A stretch of 64,000 nucleotides of DNA, taken from NCBI GenBank assembly GCA_947492995.1, contig CANLOU010000002.1:806001-870000 (forward strand), written 5' to 3'. The DNA is from an uncultured Litoreibacter sp. Lineage in GTDB: Bacteria > Pseudomonadota > Alphaproteobacteria > Rhodobacterales > Rhodobacteraceae. The notes below the pieces were generated by a model. It did not search any database. It worked only from the letters and a program-made list of their open reading frames with translations, and was not told the DNA's origin. Of the stretch, positions 36,818 through 44,759 are shown one piece after another (position 1 is the stretch's first letter; each line of letters starts with the position of its first letter). The position numbers and the translations under genes were made by a program.

Positions 36818-37696
36818 ATGAGCAAACACCCCGACATCCTGTGCATCGGTGCCGTTCTGTGGGACATCATTGGGCGCGCCACGGCGCATATGCGCGTGGG
36901 CTCGGACGTGCCGGGCCGCATCACCCGCCTGCCCGGCGGCGTGGCCCTGAACATCGCGATGGCGCTCAAGGCTTATGGCATGTCGCCCGCGCTGCTCACC
37001 GCCATCGGCCAGGATGATGAGGGAGCGGAACTGGTCCGCGCCTGTACCCGCCTTGGCATCGACACCACCCATGTCTACCGCTCTGAAGATCTGCCCACCG
37101 ACCGCTACATGGCCATTGAAGGCGGCAATGGCTTGATCGCCGCCGTGGCCGACGCCCATTCGTTGGAGGCCGCGGGCGACAAGATCCTGCGCCCGCTTTC
37201 AAATGCGTTGACCGGCTGGGACGGGCTGATCGCGCTGGATGGCAACCTGACGGTGTCGCTGCTGGAACAGATCGCCCATGCGCCGCAGTTTGCGCATTCC
37301 GATCTGCGGGTCGCCCCCGCCTCCCCCGGCAAGGCGGAGCGGCTGACCCCGTTCCTCAACCACCCCAAGGCAACGCTCTACGTGAACCTCGAAGAGGCCT
37401 CCCTGCTGCTGCACCGCCCCGTAGACAGCAGCGCGGAGGCAGCCGAGGCGCTCACCCAAAACGGGTTGCGCCGCGCCGTGGTGACGGATGGTCCCAACCC
37501 GGCCTCCGTATCGACCCAAGGCCAGACCATCACCCTCACCCCGCCTGAGGTGCTGGTGACCCGCGTCACCGGCGCGGGCGACACGTTCATGGCCGCCCAT
37601 ATCGCAGCGGAAGCCGCAGGCGCCGGGCCCCAGCCCGCACTTGACCGCGCGCTTGCAGCCGCCGCCACCTATGTTTCCGGAGAAAGCTACCGATGA
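36818..37696 (+). CDS. psuK: PfkB-family sugar kinase, probable pseudouridine kinase
   Basis: 292 residues of the ribokinase fold. LCIGAVLWDIIGRA opens the protein, PGRITRLPGGVALNIAMALK binds the sugar, and VTRVTGAGDTFMAAHIAAEA holds the catalytic GAGD Asp. The partner gene psuG starts in a 4-base ATGA overlap, which points to pseudouridine phosphorylation as the first step of breakdown. Many PfkB kinases look alike, so the specificity rests on the neighbour. Confidence 0.85.
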   Translation: MSKHPDILCIGAVLWDIIGRATAHMRVGSDVPGRITRLPGGVALNIAMALKAYGMSPALLTAIGQDDEGAELVRACTRLGIDTTHVYRSEDLPTDRYMAIEGGNGLIAAVADAHSLEAAGDKILRPLSNALTGWDGLIALDGNLTVSLLEQIAHAPQFAHSDLRVAPASPGKAERLTPFLNHPKATLYVNLEEASLLLHRPVDSSAEAAEALTQNGLRRAVVTDGPNPASVSTQGQTITLTPPEVLVTRVTGAGDTFMAAHIAAEAAGAGPQPALDRALAAAATYVSGESYR

Positions 37697-38622
37697 CCGC
37701 CATACCCCTTCTGCACGCCCGGCGCTCCACCGAGGTCGCCGCCGCGCAGGCCGCAGAGCGTCCTATCGTGGCGTTGGAAAGCACCATCATCACCCATGGG
37801 ATGCCTTATCCGCAAAATCTGGAAACAGCCCGGCTGGTCGAAGACACGGTGCGCAAGGCGGGGGCCACGCCCGCGACTATCGCGGTGCTGGAGGGCACGC
37901 TGCATATCGGGTTGGAGGCGGACCAGCTTTCCGCGCTCGCGCAGCGCCCCGACGCGGCCAAGCTGTCGCGCGCAGATATGGCGATTTGTCTGGCCACCGG
38001 CGGCACCGGGGCCACCACGGTGGCCGCCACCATGATTGCCGCCCACGCCGCGGGGATCGAGGTCTTCGCCACCGGCGGCATCGGCGGGGTGCATCGTGGC
38101 GCTGAGCTCAGCTTTGATGTCTCCGCCGACCTGCAGGAGCTGGCGCAAACCCCCGTAACGGTTGTCGCCGCAGGGGCCAAGGCCATTCTCGACATCCCCA
38201 AAACGCTGGAGGTGCTCGAAACCCTCGGCGTGCCCGTCATCGCCTATGGGCAGGACAGCCTGCCCGCCTTTTGGTCGGCCACCTCGCAGCACCCCGCGCC
38301 GCAACGCCTCGACCATCCCGACCAGATTGCTGCGGCCCACCGGGTGCGTGCCACGCTGGAGCTGCCCGGCGGCCAGCTGGTCGCCAACCCGGTTCCCCAG
38401 GCCCACAGCATCGCGCAGGAGGTGATCGAGCCGATCATCGCCCAGGCCCTGCAGGAGGCCAGCGCGCAAAACATCACCGCCAAAGCCGTCACCCCGTTCC
38501 TTCTCAAACGCATTTTTGAGCTGACCGAGGGGCGGTCGCTGGCCACCAATATCGCGCTGGTGTGCAACAATGCGCAGCTGGCGGCGCAAATTGCCTGCGC
38601 CTTGGGCAGCATGAAAATGTAG
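37693..38622 (+). CDS. psuG: Pseudouridine-5'-phosphate glycosidase
   Basis: 309 residues. It splits pseudouridine 5'-phosphate into uracil and ribose 5-phosphate. IVALESTIITHGMPYPQNLETA, DMAICLATGGTGATTVAATM and VFATGGIGGVHRGAE are signature blocks, and VVAAGAKAILDIPKTLEVLET has the active Lys region. ANPVPQAHSI near the end is also conserved. Coupled to psuK, it completes the two-step salvage of tRNA/rRNA-derived pseudouridine. Confidence 0.95.
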   Translation: MTAIPLLHARRSTEVAAAQAAERPIVALESTIITHGMPYPQNLETARLVEDTVRKAGATPATIAVLEGTLHIGLEADQLSALAQRPDAAKLSRADMAICLATGGTGATTVAATMIAAHAAGIEVFATGGIGGVHRGAELSFDVSADLQELAQTPVTVVAAGAKAILDIPKTLEVLETLGVPVIAYGQDSLPAFWSATSQHPAPQRLDHPDQIAAAHRVRATLELPGGQLVANPVPQAHSIAQEVIEPIIAQALQEASAQNITAKAVTPFLLKRIFELTEGRSLATNIALVCNNAQLAAQIACALGSMKM

Positions 38623-38719
38623 CATTTCGAAACAAAGCGTTGCGTCGAACCCCGCTTGTGCAGCGCGGCCGCACTCCTTAGGTTGGCGCAGTATACATTT
38701 TCCATCTGGCCGCTGCCCC

Positions 38720-39448
38720 ATGTCTGACGATCCGAACATTTCCAAGCCCAAGCGGCGTAGCCCCGGCCTGTTCTCGCGACTGCGCGGCAACTTTCTGGCG
38801 GGCCTTATCGTTGTGGCCCCGATTGCGCTGACGCTCTATCTGATCTGGACAGTTGTCGGCTGGATTGACGGCTGGGTCTGGCCGTTCATCCCGCAGGCCT
38901 ACCATCCCGAAGAGCTGGTCAACCGGCTCATGGGCAATCCCGAAGACCGCATCAAGGTCAATGTGCGCGGCATTGGGGTGGTCATTTTCCTGATCTTTAC
39001 CGCCGTGGTGGGCTGGGTCACCAAAGGATTTTTGGGACGCTCATTGCTGCGGGTCGGCGAAAATCTGGTGGACCGCATGCCGGTGGTCCGCTCGGTCTAC
39101 TCGGGCGTCAAACAAATTGCCGAAACCGTGTTTTCGCAGCGCGACACCTCTTTCGACAAGGCCTGTCTGGTGGAATATCCCCGCCGGGGCATCTGGGCGA
39201 TCGCCTTCATCTCGACCGGCGCCAAAGGCGAGATCGCGTCGGGCATTCCCGTTGATGAGCCCAAAGTGTCCGTGTTCCTGCCAACAACGCCAAACCCGAC
39301 ATCGGGGTTTTTGCTGTTTGTGCCTAAATCCGACGTCATCGAATTGGACATGACGGTCGAAGACGCGGCAAAATTGGTGATCTCTGCCGGGCTTGTCTAC
39401 CCCAATGACAAGAACCCCTCGGAGCCGCCAAAACTGGCGGCGGAGTAG
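38720..39448 (+). CDS. DUF502 family membrane protein
   Basis: 242 residues. Two helices, FLAGLIVVAPIALTLYLIW and VVIFLIFTAVVGWVTKGFLG, are followed by the conserved VRSVYSGVKQIAETVFS and a C-terminal domain. Function unknown; relatives occur widely in bacteria. It ends directly before two tandem palindromes that would end the transcript. Confidence 0.85.
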   Translation: MSDDPNISKPKRRSPGLFSRLRGNFLAGLIVVAPIALTLYLIWTVVGWIDGWVWPFIPQAYHPEELVNRLMGNPEDRIKVNVRGIGVVIFLIFTAVVGWVTKGFLGRSLLRVGENLVDRMPVVRSVYSGVKQIAETVFSQRDTSFDKACLVEYPRRGIWAIAFISTGAKGEIASGIPVDEPKVSVFLPTTPNPTSGFLLFVPKSDVIELDMTVEDAAKLVISAGLVYPNDKNPSEPPKLAAE

Positions 39449-39449
39449 T

Positions 39450-39500
39450 AAAAATTTTCGACCGAAAATTTTTGCCCCAGATTATGTATCATAATCTGGG
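39450..39500. repeat. Two tandem palindromes at the end of convergent genes
   Basis: The first (39450-39473) has 11-base arms AAAAATTTTCG and complement with a 2-base loop. The second (39476-39500) has 11-base arms CCCAGATTATG and complement with loop TAT. The second contains the stop and the last codons of the minus-strand gene, so it is also coding. Together they can act as a bidirectional terminator. Confidence 0.65.
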
Positions 39501-41107
39501 ACCAATGATCCTCGGTAATGCACAATCATGCCCGCCAAGGGTGCGCTGAGTTTTACGTCGAACTGAAATCGGCCATCTTCTTCAAATTCGGACGTGTCCG
39601 AACGTGGCAGAACGGCCTTTGGCAATGGCAGCCCCAGCAGCCATCCACGCTGCACACTCATCCCCATCCGCCCCTCAGAAATTGGCAAATCCAGTTCAAA
39701 TTCAAATGGCCCAAACCGTTCCCGGACGCGCCCCGCTCCGGCAGGCGACAACACCGAGCGGAACCGCTGCCCGTCAAAATCGCGGGTCCAGATCTCCTTT
39801 TGCCCGACCCGTTCCATGGTGACGGAGACCGGTGTCTCGGCACGTTCAGGCGGAAATCGAAACGCCGCGGCGATCACCCGCGCCAGCAGGCCTTTGCCAC
39901 GCGTGACCGAGGAGACACCGCGCATCACATGGTGATCCCACAGGTCATGCCCCGCCCGGTAGCTTGCCGGCATGGCCGCCCAATCCTGTGCGCCAATTGC
40001 CCGCTCAAAGAGCGGCGTCAGATCGGGGGCCTCTGCATCAAAACATCCTCCCAATGCTGCCAATGCCGCTTCGACCTCAGGCAAGTCGATGCAACCCAAA
40101 GCGGGCCGGGCCCCGGGCTGGCATTGGCCCCGCGCTATGCGCCGCACATTCAAGAGCGCCGGCACCGCCGGGACGAACGGCCCCTGCCCCGCGCCCATGT
40201 GCAGCCGCCATCCGCGCGTGACAGGCGCACCACGGACGTCCCGTCCGGCAACCACAACGCTCATGCCGCCCTCATCGGAGCCAAACCCCGCCAGACCACG
40301 CGCCACCCAAAACAAGGCCCGCATCAAACGATCAAGGCGCGGCAACACCCTTTTGCGGTGCAGCCACCCCAACAGTCTCAATCCATGATGCATAACGTCC
40401 AATTCAAGACCCGCCCGAAACAGCACGGAACGGGCGGAAAACGCGCCGGGGAACAACGTCACGTCAGGGGCGCCAATCGGGGACGCGACGCGCCGAAGAC
40501 CCTTCGGCAATGCACGTGACACGGCGCCGCTCCACGCGGGCGTTTCAACCCAGGCGCCGCCTCGCCACTGCGCCAAGGGTCTTCCTACCTGAGACAAGAT
40601 CGCCTCCATCACCGCGCGGCCGCGCGGAGCGCGGTTGCCGGGTAAAATAGCGGTGTCGATCAGGGTGATGTCCACAAGCTCTTCGCGCAATGCGTTGACC
40701 ACCGCGCCGGAGATCGCTGGCACCGACGAAACACCCGACAAGACCGAGACACCCGCCCGCGTGGCTGCATCATCAAGGGCGGAAATCCCTGCCGTAAAGG
40801 CTACGTCATCGGACAGGTCCAGATAATGGCACCCGGCCTCGATTGCCGTGCGGGCAACCGCATAATCCTGATACCCCTGAAACGGCCCCACGGCGTCCAC
40901 AACCACATCCACGTCCGCAAGTGCCGCCCGCATAGCTGGCATATCGTCTTTGTCGAGAGCCAGCGCCTGCCCGCCAAAATCCGCCACCATGGCCCGGGCC
41001 TTGCTCAGCGAACGGCCCGCGACCACCACATCAATGCCATCGCGCCGCAAAAGCTGCACCAGCCGCCCGCCAAAGACGCCGTAGCCGCCAAGAACCAGCA
41101 CCCTCAT
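39482..41107 (-). CDS. Saccharopine-dehydrogenase-like NAD(P)-binding protein with C-terminal DUF4166
   Basis: 541 residues from the ATG at 41107. The N-terminal Rossmann part begins MRVLVLGGYGVFGGRLVQLL and continues VVVDAVGPFQGYQDYAVART, typical of saccharopine dehydrogenase-like proteins. The C-terminal 180 residues (from about AIGAQDWAAMPASYRAGHD) match DUF4166, with GKGLLARVIAAAFRFPPE. No pathway is indicated. It overlaps the upstream DCC-family gene by ATGA, suggesting joint work. Its last codons lie in a palindrome. Confidence 0.75.
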   Translation of the reverse strand: MRVLVLGGYGVFGGRLVQLLRRDGIDVVVAGRSLSKARAMVADFGGQALALDKDDMPAMRAALADVDVVVDAVGPFQGYQDYAVARTAIEAGCHYLDLSDDVAFTAGISALDDAATRAGVSVLSGVSSVPAISGAVVNALREELVDITLIDTAILPGNRAPRGRAVMEAILSQVGRPLAQWRGGAWVETPAWSGAVSRALPKGLRRVASPIGAPDVTLFPGAFSARSVLFRAGLELDVMHHGLRLLGWLHRKRVLPRLDRLMRALFWVARGLAGFGSDEGGMSVVVAGRDVRGAPVTRGWRLHMGAGQGPFVPAVPALLNVRRIARGQCQPGARPALGCIDLPEVEAALAALGGCFDAEAPDLTPLFERAIGAQDWAAMPASYRAGHDLWDHHVMRGVSSVTRGKGLLARVIAAAFRFPPERAETPVSVTMERVGQKEIWTRDFDGQRFRSVLSPAGAGRVRERFGPFEFELDLPISEGRMGMSVQRGWLLGLPLPKAVLPRSDTSEFEEDGRFQFDVKLSAPLAGMIVHYRGSLVPDYDT

Positions 41108-41562
41108 TGCAGCAACCTTTTCTGGATATCCGCGTCGGGCAAACCGCATAGGTCGGCCCGCCCCATCACCTTGTAGCGGTTTCGGGCGACCACACCGTAG
41201 GCCCAGTCGCGCAGGCCTTGTGGCACGACGCGCAGCGCAGCCAAGCCACGCCAAACACCGCCCAATCGCGCGCCGACCTTGATTGTGGCGTCCAGCGAGC
41301 TGTAGCCCAGCCCGTCCTCCAAATAGAGCCATGACAACGGATCAGAAGGGTCCATCCCGAAATGGCGCATCACCGCATGGCCAAGCTCCGACTGCAGCGG
41401 GATTATGCGAAATTCGGCGGCATGGTCGTTGCGGGCGATCCACTTGGCCCCACGGGCGCACAGCCCACAGGTGGCGTCCATCACGGTGACTGGCCCAGTA
41501 TCGGGAAAGGCAGGGACCGCCGGGTCGTCACGCCATGAAAAAGGAGCGTTCAGCACGCGCAT
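41104..41562 (-). CDS. DCC-family (DUF393) thiol-disulfide-like protein
   Basis: 152 residues. VTVMDATCGLCARGAKWIAR carries a CxxC (Cys32, Cys35) after the Asp, the DCC signature, and SWLYLEDGLGYSSLDATIK is the next conserved block. The family is thought to be thioredoxin-like; no substrate is known. The ATG at 41562 is preceded by a weak SD. Coupled to the DUF4166 protein. Confidence 0.8.
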   Translation of the reverse strand: MRVLNAPFSWRDDPAVPAFPDTGPVTVMDATCGLCARGAKWIARNDHAAEFRIIPLQSELGHAVMRHFGMDPSDPLSWLYLEDGLGYSSLDATIKVGARLGGVWRGLAALRVVPQGLRDWAYGVVARNRYKVMGRADLCGLPDADIQKRLLQ

Positions 41563-41640
41563 AGGATCGTCCCTCCGATCCTTTTGTAGACGCTGGGCGG
41601 CCGCATCCCAACTGCGCAATCGTCGCAGGCAAATGCAGGT

Positions 41641-41668
41641 GCGGCGCCCCAACATGCAGGGGCGCCGC
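41641..41668 (-). terminator. GC-rich hairpin after the small lipoprotein gene
   Basis: Perfect 10-bp stem GCGGCGCCCC with complement and an 8-base loop. It lies 20 bases past the small lipoprotein stop on the minus strand. No T tract follows, so it may be an RNA-stability hairpin rather than an intrinsic terminator. Confidence 0.5.
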
Positions 41669-41688
41669 GCTCACGTCAGGCACCGGGG

Positions 41689-41805
41689 CTACAAACTACG
41701 CCGCACCGCCTGGCTGGTTTGTTTGACGTCTTCGGCCGCACCTTCGACCGTGTTGCATGCCATCAGCGCGCTCAGCCCCATCAGGGCCAAAACCACTTTC
41801 ATCAT
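41689..41805 (-). CDS. Entericidin-like small lipoprotein
   Basis: 38 residues: MMKVVLALMGLSALMACNTV then EGAAEDVKQTSQAVRRSL. The lipobox LMAC gives a lipid-anchored Cys17, followed by the NTVEGAAEDV pattern of entericidin A/B-type peptides. A strong GAGGAAG ribosome site precedes two adjacent ATGs (41805, 41802). Entericidins are short membrane lipoproteins linked to stress and lysis in enterics; the alphaproteobacterial role is unknown. Confidence 0.8.
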   Translation of the reverse strand: MMKVVLALMGLSALMACNTVEGAAEDVKQTSQAVRRSL

Positions 41806-41851
41806 CTGCTCTTCCTCTCGCTTTAAGCCCTCTCAACGGGGCCGTTTCAGG

Positions 41852-43663
41852 TTATTCCTCGATCCACCACACATCCGGCAGATAGCCCGGCCAGTCGCCA
41901 TACGCGGGCACCACGTCGGGGCGTTTCAGCTCCTTGTTATGGGCCAGACGTGATACGGGCGAGTACCAGATCGGGATCACGTAGCGGCCCGACATCAAGA
42001 TGCGGTCCAGCGCCTTGACGGCGGCCAGATAGTCTTCGCGGCTCTCCACGGTCAGCATTTCCTGCACCATCGCGTCAATCGCAGGCACTTTGATGCCCGC
42101 CATGTTGCGCGACCCTTCGGTGTCGGCGGCATCCATCCCCCAATAGGCCAGCTGCTCGTTGCCGGGGCTCAGCGACAGGCCGCGGGTGAAATAGGTCATG
42201 TCATAGTCAAACGTGTCCGTGCGCTCGCGGTATTGCGCCTGATCTATAGCATCGACAGTGGCGAAGACCCCGATGCGTTCAAGCGCCTGGGTGTAGATGT
42301 TCAGGATCGCCAGCACCTCGGACGAGCCAGAGCTGGCCAGAATGGTGAAATTCAGCGGCTTGCCTTCGGGGCTGGTCATGACACCGTCTTTGATCTCCCA
42401 ACCGGCCTCTGCCAGCAGGTCCTGCGCTTTGACGATGCCCGCGCGGTTGCGTTGCGAGCCGTCTGAGACAGGCAGCGAATACCCCTCAATTGCGCCTTCG
42501 GTCAGGCTGTCCTTATGGGCCTGCAAAAGCTCCAGAACTCTGCCCTCAGCCGGGCCGTGATCCATCCCCAAAACCGAGTTGGAGAAATACGAGGTGATCC
42601 GCGGCTGTTTGCCGCCATTCAGCTTGTCGTTGATAAACTCGAAGTTGAAGGCTTGGATCATGGCTTCGCGCACGCGGTAGTCCTTGAAGACGTCGCGGCG
42701 CGTGTTCATCACGAAACCGGTCATCCCTGAGGGGCGCTTATGCGGAATCTCGGCCTTGATGACGTCGCCATTTGTGACGCGCGGGAAACCGAACTGCTGG
42801 TCCCATTTGGCCGAGTTGCTTTCGCGGTGCGATGTCAGCTCGCCGGCTTTGAAGGCCTCAAACATCGCCGTCCCATCCGAGAAGAACTCCATCCGCACGT
42901 TGTCGATGACGTTGGTGCCTTTGCGGAACGGGACGTTGACGCCCCAATAGTCCGGGTTGCGTTTCAGGGACACAAAGCGGCCCGCCTCAAAATCGTCGAT
43001 CACATAGGGCGCAGACGAGATTGGCACCTCGTCCAACCCGCTTTCCGCAAAGTCTTTGCCCTCCCATTGGGCTTTCTTCAGGATCGGACGCATGCCCATT
43101 ATCAGCGCCAATTCGCGGTCTTGCACGTTGAAGGTGAACTTCACCGACCGCGCGCCGGTTTGCTCGGCGGATGCAACTTTGGCCCAGCTGCCGCGATACC
43201 GGCCATGCCCTTCGGTGCCGAGGGTTTCATAGGACCAGATGACGTCTTCCACGGTCACAGGGGATCCGTCCGAGAATCGCGCCTCCTCGCGCAGGACAAA
43301 TTCCACAGAATCGCCCGCGTCAGAGACATCTATCGATTCGGCCAAAAGCCCGTACAAAGTGAACGGCTCGTCCAGCGAGCGGCCCATCAGGCTCTCATAT
43401 GCCAGAAAGCGCAGCTGCCACGGCACGCGGCCTTTCTGGATGTGCGGGTTCAGGCTGTCGAAGCTGCCAACCTCCCCCGCAGAGACGCTGCCTCCAAAAG
43501 GCGCGTCAGGGTTCACATACGGCAACGACACAAAGTCTGGTGGTAGCGCGGGCTCGCCATACATAGCTATGCCATGCTTTGGCTCGGCAAATGCCGCTGC
43601 CCCGATCAAAGCCGTTGACGCCACGGCAGCCGCCGCCAGATTTTGGAAAAACACTGATCTCAT
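41852..43663 (-). CDS. YejA-like family 5 extracellular solute-binding protein
   Basis: 603 residues with a signal peptide to about residue 26 (AAAFA). FVSLPYVNPDAPFGGSV, FDSLNPHIQKGR and APYVIDDFEAGRFVSLKRNP are family 5 (peptide/nickel/microcin C) motifs, and GFVMNTRRDVFKDYRVREA fits YejA. The ligand is likely an oligopeptide. No permease or ATPase gene lies next to it, so its yejBEF-type partners are elsewhere or missing. Confidence 0.85.
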   Translation of the reverse strand: MRSVFFQNLAAAAVASTALIGAAAFAEPKHGIAMYGEPALPPDFVSLPYVNPDAPFGGSVSAGEVGSFDSLNPHIQKGRVPWQLRFLAYESLMGRSLDEPFTLYGLLAESIDVSDAGDSVEFVLREEARFSDGSPVTVEDVIWSYETLGTEGHGRYRGSWAKVASAEQTGARSVKFTFNVQDRELALIMGMRPILKKAQWEGKDFAESGLDEVPISSAPYVIDDFEAGRFVSLKRNPDYWGVNVPFRKGTNVIDNVRMEFFSDGTAMFEAFKAGELTSHRESNSAKWDQQFGFPRVTNGDVIKAEIPHKRPSGMTGFVMNTRRDVFKDYRVREAMIQAFNFEFINDKLNGGKQPRITSYFSNSVLGMDHGPAEGRVLELLQAHKDSLTEGAIEGYSLPVSDGSQRNRAGIVKAQDLLAEAGWEIKDGVMTSPEGKPLNFTILASSGSSEVLAILNIYTQALERIGVFATVDAIDQAQYRERTDTFDYDMTYFTRGLSLSPGNEQLAYWGMDAADTEGSRNMAGIKVPAIDAMVQEMLTVESREDYLAAVKALDRILMSGRYVIPIWYSPVSRLAHNKELKRPDVVPAYGDWPGYLPDVWWIEE

Positions 43664-43742
43664 TTTGGCAACGCTCCCTCATGCCCTTATTCTTATTGAC
43701 CCTGACCGTAATGAGGTAAGCGAGCCTTTTCAAACTTTTAGC

Positions 43743-43771
43743 TTGGCGCAAGGCAACTCATTGCTTATAAA
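43743..43771 (+). promoter_or_regulatory. Candidate sigma-70 promoter for the small RNA
   Basis: -35 TTGGCG (43743-43748), exactly 17 bases of spacer, -10 TATAAA (43766-43771). It points right, away from the YejA-like gene, and is followed within 80 bases by a terminator and no open frame. Start site expected near 43778. Confidence 0.6.
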
Positions 43772-43777
43772 GACCTT

Positions 43778-43853
43778 ACTGCTCGATAGGTTTCTTGCCT
43801 GTATGAAACCTGCCTCAATAACTTAACACCAGCTTCGGCTGGTGTTTTTTTTT
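43778..43853 (+). ncRNA. Candidate small RNA, about 75 nt
   Basis: It has a promoter, a stem-loop and a terminator in a row. The 5' hairpin pairs AGGTTTC (43788-43794) with GAAACCT (43805-43811) around the loop TTGCCTGTAT. A single-stranded CCTCAATAACTT linker leads to the terminator hairpin. Pyrimidine-rich CCT stretches in loop and linker could pair with ribosome-binding sites. No peptide of note is encoded. No known family could be matched by eye. Confidence 0.5.
43825..43853 (+). terminator. Rho-independent terminator with UUCG tetraloop
   Basis: Stem AACACCAGC (43825-43833) with GCTGGTGTT around TTCG, then nine T in all. It is the strongest terminator in the window. Nothing protein-coding on the plus strand precedes it for more than 4 kb, which is why it is assigned to the small RNA. 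Confidence 0.85.
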
Positions 43854-43874
43854 GGTTTGGGCGTAGGGTGGGCT

Positions 43875-44654
43875 ATGGCTGATGCGCTCCACCTGACCCC
43901 ATTGCTGACCCTTCATCTGCACCATCATTATTTCTACGATCCCAACCGGCTCGTGGATGATGTCGTGCCGGCTCTGCAGTTCGACGCAGATCCCGAGACC
44001 TCCAGGGCGCTTTTCGGCGCCAATATCCGGACACATATGACGCCCAACTCGGTTGCGTTCTTTGCCCCAGAGCACGCGGAGCTGCCCTCCGAGCTCCATT
44101 ATGTTCTTTCCGCCAAGACGCCTGTGCTGTTTCAGGTGACCGCCATGGGCGGTAGTTCGTGGCGGCCGGGTCAGGTTCTGGATCTCACGATTGAGCCCAA
44201 TGAGTCGGTTGATCTGGTTGTCACCCATGACGTTTGCGACGCCCCGCAGAAGCCCTCCGCATTCGCACGCCTCACCATTCTCACCGCTTCGGCCAATCCC
44301 CGCCAAACCGTTGAGATCGCGTTCGAGGCCCTTTCGGTTCAGCGCGAGATCTTTGTCCAAGGGCAAGACCCGCACCTGCATCTCGACAAAACCCGGCTCA
44401 GTTTGGGTGCCGACATGCTGCTTTCCCTGTCTCCCGTAGCGGTGACATTGCCGAACGGCCAAAAAGCGATGCGCTTCGATCTGCCGGACCCTTGGCCTTT
44501 GCGCACCGTCAAGCCAGACACAGATGCGCCGTTATGGCTGAATTTCATTGGCACAGACGGCCATCCGAACCGGATCCTCATCCCCGAAGCGCCCCTGCAC
44601 CATGTCACGCGGCCCGACGGGACATGCGTCGCGAGCACCTTCATCCGCCTGTGA
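43875..44654 (+). CDS. Unknown protein
   Basis: 259 residues from the ATG at 43875 (MADALHLTPLLTLHLHHHYF), with a GGGTGGG ribosome site. No signal peptide and no membrane helix. The sequence is rich in beta-forming stretches and His residues (HLHHHYFYDPNRLVDD). A later LDLTIEPNESVDLVVTHD has an adhesin- or tail-fibre-like feel, but no named family fits. It starts 21 bases after the terminator. Confidence 0.65.
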   Translation: MADALHLTPLLTLHLHHHYFYDPNRLVDDVVPALQFDADPETSRALFGANIRTHMTPNSVAFFAPEHAELPSELHYVLSAKTPVLFQVTAMGGSSWRPGQVLDLTIEPNESVDLVVTHDVCDAPQKPSAFARLTILTASANPRQTVEIAFEALSVQREIFVQGQDPHLHLDKTRLSLGADMLLSLSPVAVTLPNGQKAMRFDLPDPWPLRTVKPDTDAPLWLNFIGTDGHPNRILIPEAPLHHVTRPDGTCVASTFIRL

Positions 44655-44759
44655 ACAAGCACAATCACCCAAATGTCATGGCACATCGGTTAAGACTTGT
44701 GTATTTTGCACCTGCAGCACATATGCGCCGCAGCGCAACAAGATGAAGGACGCACGCCC

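Noticed and set aside
37687-38790. 367-codon minus-strand frame
   Set aside because: Antisense to psuG and the start of the DUF502 gene; spans two real genes.
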